16,779 bases of DNA from Temnopleurus reevesii (taxonomy: Eukaryota; Echinodermata; Echinoidea; Temnopleuroida; Temnopleuridae), in NCBI GenBank assembly GCA_036244855.1, contig BQKZ01001407.1, positions 24,271-41,049 on the forward strand, read 5' to 3'. The position numbers and the translations under genes are program-made. The notes beneath the pieces were generated by a model, which was not told the origin of the DNA, did not search any database, and was given only the letters and a program-made list of their open reading frames with translations. Shown here piece after piece: positions 9,623 through 16,779 of the stretch; positions within the stretch are counted from its first letter, which is position 1, and every line of letters begins with the position of its first letter.

Positions 9623-10821
9623 AAATATGATTCCCAGGTTATTGATGTAGCGTGATAATTATTTTGTGCCTCTAGTCGAATAAGTAAATAAATACAGACA
9701 AAATATCAAACAAAAATCATAAAATAAAGTATCTTTCATTGCTTGGTGCATTATTCAAGTTCTGTGAAACAAAAATCGAAAATCAGCTTTACAAGGACTT
9801 CGCACAGGGAACTAATATCCGGAACGGAAATAATGAAATAATGAAAAACACCCACATTGATGATCAGATGATCAGGTGATGGTCAGAAAATGTGGGAAAC
9901 AAAATGTATTCCCATGCCAACAAACGAAAAGATCTGAATATTCCATCTGGGCCTCCGAAAAAAAGGTCATGATGATGTTTTCCCCCTATCTACGATATCT
10001 TTATTCACAATATAAATGGCTTCAGGCTAATGCACTTGAAGACACCTCAGAAATATTTTCAATCGCTTTCCGCCTCCAGAATACCGATCTATTTTTCGAG
10101 TTTGGTTAAGGGTTTATTTCAGGCACGCGGGAGTCATTTATTCAACATCACGCCACGGGAGGAAGGGTTAAAAACGCCCTGAAGCTAGAGACAGTTTTCG
10201 GTAGTGCTTGTGGAGATGGATCTACTGCGGCTCCGGAATAGCTCAGCATGGCAAAGTAAATAAGTGATAAGATCAGGCATCATCTCGGCACCACCCTGGA
10301 TTTGGGGGTAGTTGCATGAAACGTTCGTCGAATCAAGACTAATACAACACATCGACCGTGAGCTGGTCAAGGAAATAGTTATGTTCAAGGGTCCTAAGCA
10401 AGTCTAAGGTAGATTAAAGTCATTATTCCCTCATAACACTGTTCATGCTGTTGGTTGAGGGAAAGTAGGGGGAAAGGCCATGCAGGGTATGTGTTAAGCG
10501 GCGCAAAAATCTTAAATCCAAAAGGGCGCGAAATACATTGAGCGTATAGCATACCATTTCAGTGCTGGTTTTGCCAAAGATGAAATCCGATTGTTCGCAT
10601 CATGAATGTGTGAATAAAACGGATGAAGCAGCCAAAAATTGAGCGCGGCGATCGTAACCACAAAGTCCGATCCAAGAAGTTTGATGGAACCACCTCTTCA
10701 ACATGTTCAATTGGCATTGTATAGGACTAGGAGGCAGCAGCCCTTTATTTCTCATCGGCAATTTTTTTGCCCCCTTTTGGTTGGAAAAAAAACTTTTTGA
10801 GGGGGACTTCGAGCCATGGGA
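9623..10821. other. No recognisable gene
   Basis: Frames at 9876-10109, 10185-10388 and 10703-10942 have unfamiliar translations without domains. No repeat family or RNA gene is recognised. Confidence 0.5.
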
Positions 10822-10844
10822 GGGGAAAATTTCCCCCCCCCCCC
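10822..10844 (+). repeat. GGGGAAA-A-TTTCCCC dyad running into poly-C (C12)
   Basis: A perfect 7-bp-arm dyad with a single central A (10822-10836) merges into twelve C (10833-10844). Confidence 0.85.
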
Positions 10845-12576
10845 TTCCATCACTCCAACTGAAAAAATCTTGGCCTTCTTTGGCAGATAGGCAATTCCTC
10901 TTGTGTATGTATCATTGTATACGATTCGAAATGATTCACTAACCCATTGTAAATGAAAACTTATTTAAGTTTTAGAAAGTGGTGGTATACTAATAAATTC
11001 GTATACATAAAATGATTCAAATAGCTCGTAATGTGTTTTCGTTTAGGATTGACAAAATATTGGTAAACATATACCCGTCCTATCTATCGATATATCTCGA
11101 GCATACCGTAGACGATTACATCTGACCGAGTTTGTCAGGAAGTATCTTTCACCATTCATGAAATTGTTATTTTCCATTTTCCTTTTTTTTTCACTCTCTT
11201 TCCCCTATTTCCTATTCCATCTTCACTTCAGAATAAGATGGAGACAAGATATTTCCTATAAATTCCTACAACTTCAAGTTCCAATCAAATCTGAAACAAC
11301 ATGCAAGCCTTTGGGAAAAGCAAGGAAGACGCTGTGTCAACAGCTGCACAATCATAACTCGAAAAATATCTGACCTTTGTTTTCCTTTGAAATTACACCG
11401 TAGAATTATCACAGGAATCAATGTAATCTAAATCGAGCTTGTAAATTTCACTCAGAAATATTTTTCAGAGTTCAAACGAACAAACTTCAATCTTGTGCGT
11501 GGAATTGCGGCAGAACAGCTATAGCTGATGCAACTGGGTTTTTTAAATTGAAATAAAGGGAAATAAATTAAATTAAATCAAATGAATAGGTGGAATAGAA
11601 AGGGGGAAGAACGTGATCAAACAGAATTACGAATATATAAACAATTTCAGTTAAAAGACTTTCTCAATTCATAGGACAATCGAATTTGCTAACAGAATCA
11701 ATAAGATTACCCGTATCCGACATTAAAGTTAACTTCTTAGCTAACTCTTATCTGATTTTCCATATCTTTAAAAGGAATGCGTCTATCCTACATGCATATG
11801 GATTTAATAAGGACGTACATAAGAATATCACACTCGAGAAAAACAAAAACATCGCCCCTCTCAAATGTATTTATCAGGAACAATATAGGGAACAAACTTC
11901 ATATATTCACATGATCATGAGCTGATGAGAAGGATTTTGGGTTTTTTTCTTAGAACAATATAAACGCAAGTACGCTACCTTAGCACATCAAGCCTTATAG
12001 ATTCTTTAAGGGGTACATTCACCATCCAGGAAGCGAGATGGCCCACTAACATGACTAAGGTTCGGGTATAGAGACGCCCTTGCTCTCACTTTAACATATG
12101 TTTAAACAGATATCAAGAGGTGTATTGGGGGAATCTCGATCGTTTATTAGTTTGGATATTGAATGTTTTCTACACCATGCAAGCTCTAGTTTTATTCATT
12201 GTTTGATATTTGTTTGTTTGTTTGTTTGTGTTCAGGGAACGCCTTTTGCACCTCCTTCTGTCTACTGGAAACAGTAAAAGAAAAAAAAAGAAAAAAAAAA
12301 GAATTTTGCTGTTGACGATTTAAAAAATGAATGGGTGTATTTTTTCTATTCGACTGTAGATTACCATTATAGACATAGGCTACCATTATAGTAACGCCAC
12401 ATTCCTCTTTCAAAACTGAAATAGAGACGAATTTGTAGCCAAGATGAAAATAATCAATCTGGCCTCCATTTGTGTGATGATTGCATAATAGAGCATTCTG
12501 CCACTACCACAAAATGGGTAGTATAATCTGATAATTGTAAACGAGCTGCAATTAAATCATAATCATAGTCGGAAAG
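10845..12576. other. No recognisable gene; simple-sequence tracts
   Basis: AT-rich sequence. It has an AAATT-type tract at about 11560-11580, A-rich runs at about 12280-12300 and a short direct repeat TACCATTATA (about 12362 and 12381). Frames at 11158-11373, 11686-11925 and 12192-12413 look like chance. Confidence 0.5.
12209..12229 (+). repeat. TTTG tetranucleotide repeat
   Basis: About five perfect TTTG units. Confidence 0.9.
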
Positions 12577-13074
12577 CAGATAATACGAGGTTATTCCATG
12601 ATTCTCAAAAAAATGATATATTTGTCGAGAAAATCGCCAATATAGAATCAAAATAAATACATCGACACGTGATCATGTGAACAAAAATGGCCTCCGCACT
12701 CCCATTTTGGAAGTCGGTTACGTAATATACAAATACATGATATCATGTACATGGCGCTTGAATAATGGCGCCCCAAGGATGCAAATAAAAACCCAACTAC
12801 CATAACCCTAATCATCAACAAATATCAGATAATACATGATTATTCCATAATTTTCAACAAAGCGACATTATTTTGTCAAAAAAAATCGCCCAAATATTCA
12901 AGCTACATTCACCAACACATGATCCAGTCGGCAACAATGACCTCCACACTACAACTTTGGAAGTCGGTTATGTAATGATGAATACATAATATCATGAACA
13001 TGGCGCTTGAATAATGGCGCCCCAAGGATGGAAATAAAAACCCAACTACCATAACCCTAATCATCATCAAATTT
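12577..13074 (+). repeat. Tandem duplication, two 249-bp units
   Basis: Unit 1 (12577-12825) and unit 2 (12826-13074) each start with CAGATAATAC and have the same length. The last 75-78 bases (12751-12828 against 13000-13077) differ at only three sites. The first approximately 170 bases are much more diverged, roughly 70-75% identical by eye with small indels. Both units carry GGCGC-N10-GCGCC within ATGGCGCTTGAATAATGGCGCC. Both also share GACCTCC/GGCCTCC and GGAAGTCGGTTA blocks. No third copy is seen on either side apart from the shared CAG. This could be part of a satellite or an intra-element duplication. No protein reading is supported. Confidence 0.92.
12734..12749. repeat. 16-bp perfect palindrome
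   Basis: TACATGATATCATGTA in unit 1 of the 249-bp tandem. In unit 2 the matching site is degenerate. Confidence 0.9.
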
Positions 13075-13077
13075 CAG

Positions 13078-14107
13078 CTACAAACCCAGTCACATATGTA
13101 CATTTATACAGCCAACATTTCCCTAGCGTATGCAAAATCAAACATGACTGACTAACGCTCATCAATCGCAAGCCGAGGTTATTCAACATCGATCTAGCGT
13201 CTTCCCATTGTATTTCAGCTTACAAGAAGTTTAGGGGTCATTCCATACAGAGAAAATGTCCCTCTACGACGCTAAAAAAATCGGTAATTTTCCATCCTGA
13301 CAAACTGCTTATCTTATTCAAGATTAATCATATATCCATATGACACAATCTGCTACTTCAATAGAATACAATAGTTATCAGGAGCGAATAAGTACTTTTA
13401 AATGAAATGTATTGAAGATTATAATAATTGACAAAATAATTATGTCGTACGGGACGCAGAAAATACTCGAATTCGGAGCGGAAACACTACGAAAAACAAC
13501 AATTCCCAAATCAAAAGTCAGTAGACATAATAATTTTGTATTGCAGCTTCAGAAAATCATTATAAAACTTTGTTTCGTTTTTAGTTATAACCAAAAATAT
13601 CCGGGAAATTTGGAAATTTCACAACATGAAATCCCCCTTTAGCTAAATCAAATTTCGAATACGTTGGCTATAAACGCAGAGGTCTGACTAAGCCTAAACG
13701 CAGGCGACAATACCCCTGGAAGCGATACAATTTAGAATTTATGAGAGTGGTGTCGTTTGAAGTCTTGTCATGTTATATCGAGAATCATGGATTCAATTAA
13801 TAAATCTTTTCCAACTTTTATCCACAATCGAGGAGGACGTGAAACTGCCGATTTCTGCATAAATGACCTTTTGAATTACATCAACACCGTGTTGGCCTGC
13901 ATGAGTAATCAATTTACAAACTTTGTCTATCTAAAATAAAATTAACTTGACAAAACAAAGAGCAAATATCAATCTTTCTTCAAATTGTACTTTCCAGATT
14001 ACATTCTCCACTTCATATCGATAAGCAACTATTACATCAATTTATTATGTATTGATTGATTTGTTACCGGTATTATGATTAGACAGACCCCCTGTGCGCT
14101 TTGAAAC
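13078..14107. other. No recognisable gene
   Basis: Frames at 13412-13642 and 13757-13939 have no recognisable domain. The sequence is AT-rich with no identifiable repeat. Confidence 0.5.
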
Positions 14108-14156
14108 ACCCGTATAAAGCGCCTTATAAATATAATTATTATTGTCATTATCATTA
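14108..14156 (+). repeat. SINE-tail-like fragment with ATT/ATC tract
   Basis: CCCGTATAAAGCGCCTTATA is followed by AATATAATTATTATTG-type sequence. This matches the kind of tail seen at the 3' ends of the window's SINEs. No head is present. Confidence 0.35.
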
Positions 14157-14771
14157 CATATAATCGGGGGTTTTATTTTTAACATGAAGTGTATAATTTT
14201 CATACAGCACGATTCATATACAAATATCCCCATTACTATATGTGTTTACTCGATTTTGAATACATATGATTCTAACGAGACACAATTATATTTTAGGAAC
14301 TTTTGCAAAAGAAAATGTCACAGAGTAGGCCTACTTCAATGGGTATAAAAGCAAAGCTTGAATATTATTCATTTCTTTACAACGATAGCCATTCACTCTT
14401 GCACAGAACAAAGCATCATACATTTCTTTTTCTCCTGGGACGGTGTCCGTCTACACATCCAATTCTTTAATAATGCATGCGTGACGAAATCCCCTCCAGA
14501 TGTAATCACTGGTAGAGCTGAAAACACAAAAAGAAGAAGAGGAAACACCCATTGGAAGAACCTTTTCTGGTTTCCATCCGCTACCCATTTGAGGCACATA
14601 ACGCGTTGGTAAGTATCCATAAAGTCAAATTAAAGCCAGGAGCAAGAGCTGACTCACTCGCAGAAACACACCTGAAAAAATGGGAATGCCCCGGTATTGT
14701 TCCCACCGACATGTGTTTGTACACCGTAAAAAATAGTGGTGTTCAACTAATGTTATCTCATAAAGATACCA
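14157..14771. other. No recognisable gene; possible fragment of unknown origin
   Basis: Plus frames at 14358-14612 and 14552-14878 overlap, and GTAAGT at about 14610 could be a splice donor. The 108-codon frame is the least repetitive one in the window (for example KPGARADSLAETHLKKWECP). However, I recognise no domain, and it runs through both the direct-repeat copy at 14772 and the hammerhead-like motif. Confidence 0.35.
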
Positions 14772-14787
14772 ATATGATGTCAAGTTA
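14772..14787 (+). repeat. Left copy of 16-bp direct repeat (candidate target-site duplication)
   Basis: ATATGATGTCAAGTTA matches 15226-15241 (ATATGATGTCAAATTA) at 15 of 16 positions. It lies 130 bp before the SINE head. Confidence 0.6.
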
Positions 14788-14862
14788 TGAGAAGAAGTTT
14801 TCATGGTACAACGAGTTATCTTTCTTGGAAATGTTAGTGGTCATGAAAAGGACCTACCCACA

Positions 14863-14902
14863 CTCGACGTTTCGATGAACATGTTCTCATCATCTTCAGG
14901 AG
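14863..14902 (-). ncRNA. Hammerhead-ribozyme-like motif
   Basis: Read on the minus strand from 14902 to 14863, the conserved hammerhead blocks occur in the right order. CTC (stem I, 14902-14900) comes first, then CTGAAGA, fitting CUGANGA (14899-14893). After one unpaired T, stem II is GATGA (14891-14887) with TCATC (14878-14874) around an 8-nt loop. GAAA follows (14873-14870), then CGTC (14869-14866), whose GTC would be the cleavage triplet, and GAG (14865-14863) closes stem I. Stem III would be only the ACGT palindrome, with no loop of its own, so it could form only between two molecules. I recall short-stem-III, dimer-dependent hammerheads reported in retroelements such as Penelope-like elements. 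Stem I is just 3 bp before a mismatch. The fold is read by eye, and activity is not shown. Confidence 0.45.
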
Positions 14903-14917
14903 AATTGAAACCTTCAA

Positions 14918-15225
14918 GCCGTGGTGTAGTGGTCGCCGTGGTGTAGTGGTCGCGACTCTCGCCTTTCAACTAGAGGGTCGTAGGTTCGAATCCTACCCAG
15001 GGCGTCAATTTCCTTCAGCAAGAAATTCATCCACATTGTGCTGCACTCAACCCAGGTGAGGTGAATGGGTACCTGGCAGGAATATTTATTCTTTGAAATG
15101 CCAAGTGCGCCGTGAATGGCTGCCGGGCTAAAGCCAGGGTAATAATAATGTAAAAGCGCCTTGAGCACTCAGCAGAGTGGATACGTGCGCTATAAAAATT
15201 GCATCTATTATTATCATCTATTATT
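14918..15225 (+). mobile_element. tRNA-derived SINE, better-preserved copy
   Basis: The tRNA-like head has two A boxes TGGTGTAGTGG (14922-14932 and 14939-14949), because its first 17 bases are tandemly duplicated (14918-14934, 14935-14951). A perfect B box GGTTCGAATCC follows at 14983-14993, inside a T-arm TAGG...CCTA. The loop at the anticodon position is CTTTCAA, and its stem is broken. The body holds the 72-bp central block shared with the 5.6-kb copy (15039-15110). The 3' end has GCGCCTTGAGCAC, then GCGCTATAAAAATTGCA (about 15187-15203) and a TTATTA-rich tail. A minus-strand frame across 14914-15168 translates the SINE backwards (RIRTYDPLVERRESRPLH) and is the kind of false protein often predicted from such elements. 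The intact internal promoter suggests a younger copy than the one at 5.6 kb. Confidence 0.93.
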
Positions 15226-15241
15226 ATATGATGTCAAATTA
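15226..15241 (+). repeat. Right copy of 16-bp direct repeat (candidate target-site duplication)
   Basis: It starts directly after the SINE's TTATTATT tail, where a target-site duplication is expected. It pairs with 14772-14787. Confidence 0.6.
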
Positions 15242-16779
15242 AAACACATGTTCGTTTAAATCAACGCATCCCGGTATACATAGAACACCACCAGTCAACT
15301 TTAATGTTTTTGCTGTTTTTGGAGACCCAAAACTATTCTTGTGTGAGTGTGTGATAATTAGTTTGCATGAATTATATTGTTCTCTCTTGTTGTTCTCTAT
15401 TGTTCTTTTATACACGTATTGATATTGTCATAACAACATTATGGATAATTAGCTGAAGAATTACACCATTGAGCTCACTAAAATATACGGTAGGGGTGAA
15501 TTTAGGTTTGAGGGTTTAGCCGATGGTTCGAAAAGCGGAAGGGTCAACACGTCTGGTCGGAAAAAAAAACGTGAAAAGGCGCTACCCCCTATCCGCCTAA
15601 AATGGAAGACAGAAAACATACGGGGAATATTTTTCCGATTAATTCGACATTGTTATGCCATAACAAAGATGATATAGTGTACATCACACACTTGTTTGTA
15701 TGCGCTGATTAAGAGAAATGAAAAGAGAAACAATAGTTATTGACAAAATGTGCTCAGCAACGAACCAGGTTTAGATATTGGACTCAATAATCAGACAATG
15801 GAAGGCTTTTTAAACAGATATGTTTTTAGATACTGTGCCTTGACATACTTAGTCATGGCTTTTGGGCAAACGGTAAAGAGTATATCATTGGTCAGTTGGT
15901 TGTGGGGCAAAACGAAATTTCTCTGGAAGTGTGGACGTGCTTTACAGGAATCCAGCGGGGTTGGAGGGCACGGGGAGTGCACGCCTCGGAAATTGGTCTT
16001 ATTAAGCAAAGAGCTCGAACTCCCCCTCCAGGTTCAAATTAAGAAATGAAACTGGACCGCGAGATACATTAGTCGTGCCAACTGAAATCATATGTTCACG
16101 CGAATGCCCACTTTCTATTTCGTTCTGTTCGGCGTGTGATCTGACAGTTGTATACATCAATGAATTGTCTGGTCACAGAAGTTTTGTTTATGGGGAACTA
16201 AATATCTGTGCATCGGTTAGCTTTGTCGGTGAGGTCACATTATTTTTTACATCATTATCTTTTTTTTTTATATACACTGTACCAAATATTGAAAATTGTT
16301 GGAAAGAAAATCGAAAAAAAAGAAAACCTAACAGAAAAAAAACAAAGGACATTATCATGCCTAAATGATATGTAATCAATCAAACTTGATAATTAAGTCA
16401 TACGTGAATACAAAACATGATATTAAAAATATCCACAATAAATAGAGGGGGTCATGAACAATAGAGCAGTAGGCCGTGTATTGAAATGTGCGGACACAAC
16501 CATCACAAGCCGAATCCGACTTAAATAACATTACAAACGACCATTGCATTGGCGGTCGACTTAATTTTTGCGGAAATAGATTATATCGTACAACAATTAC
16601 TTGATAGTTTTATAGTGCTCCAAAATGAACTGTGTCTGTAAATTTGCTTTCATGATCTGAAAAGTGTTAAAGCAAATATCGAGTACTTGCAAAGAACTTC
16701 AATTTGGAAAAATGAATGATTAAAATAATCTTATGTTACAAACAAAGCACAACGTGACTTGTGTAGACAAGGGAAAACT
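15242..16779. other. No recognisable gene
   Basis: Frames at 15750-16049 (plus), 16075-16368 (plus) and 16188-16379 (minus) have no recognisable domains. There is an A-run at about 15560-15568 and T/A-rich runs at about 16260-16340. Nothing else is identified. Confidence 0.5.

Noticed and set aside
11922..11960. CTGATGAG as a second hammerhead core
   Set aside because: No GAAA block or closing stem follows at a suitable distance.
12577..13074. CRISPR array
   Set aside because: Only two 249-bp units, with no short regular repeats and spacers, in a eukaryotic setting.
14552..14878. 108-codon plus frame as a gene
   Set aside because: No recognisable domain. It crosses a candidate target-site duplication and the hammerhead-like motif, and its start overlaps another unrelated frame.
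14918..14995. A functional tRNA gene
   Set aside because: The anticodon stem is broken, the head is duplicated, and the sequence continues into a SINE body and tail.
14914..15168. 84-codon minus-strand frame ending RIRTYDPLVERRESRPLH...
   Set aside because: It is the reverse translation of the SINE head and body, a common false protein prediction.

Overview
The window looks like non-coding DNA from a marine invertebrate, most likely an echinoderm. This is an inference from several signs. The DNA is AT-rich with no operon-like packing. It has a long CAT/CAC microsatellite and tRNA-derived SINEs with an invertebrate-style 'GCGCTATAtAAA + TTATTA' tail. It also has scattered AGGCCTAC words that I associate with echinoderm genomes. 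No reading frame resembles a known protein, and the frames longer than 60 codons look like chance. I therefore call no confident protein-coding gene. One 48-codon frame (2011-2157) ending at a splice-donor-like GTAAGC is kept only as a weak exon candidate.

Layout, left to right. At 740-974 there is a long gap-free inverted repeat with 98-bp arms and a 39-nt loop. At 2536-2708 there is a short element with AGGGTACA inverted ends. At 3231-3275 there is a SINE-tail-like fragment. A decayed tRNA-SINE lies on the minus strand at 5623-5910. The 6521-6884 stretch is a trinucleotide microsatellite with a nested 30-bp repeat. At 7151-7300 there is a tRNA-like B box followed by a SINE-like body. Next come a CA repeat (8543-8581), a poly-C run (8736-8748), a 78-bp TTAA-bounded hairpin (9529-9606) and two more poly-C runs (9611-9622 and 10833-10844). 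A 2 x 249-bp tandem duplication occupies 12577-13074. A second SINE, of the same family as the 5.6-kb copy but on the plus strand, lies at 14918-15225. Just upstream of it, on the minus strand at 14863-14902, is a motif carrying all the conserved blocks of a hammerhead ribozyme.

The most interesting spot is 14772-15241. A 16-bp direct repeat (15/16 match) begins right after the SINE tail, where a target-site duplication should be. Its partner lies 130 bp upstream of the SINE head, so the hammerhead-like motif is enclosed with the SINE. This may be a composite retroposon (hammerhead-like segment + SINE). The SINE also carries a 17-bp tandem duplication of its A-box head. The remaining intervals are intergenic or intronic sequence in which I see nothing recognisable.
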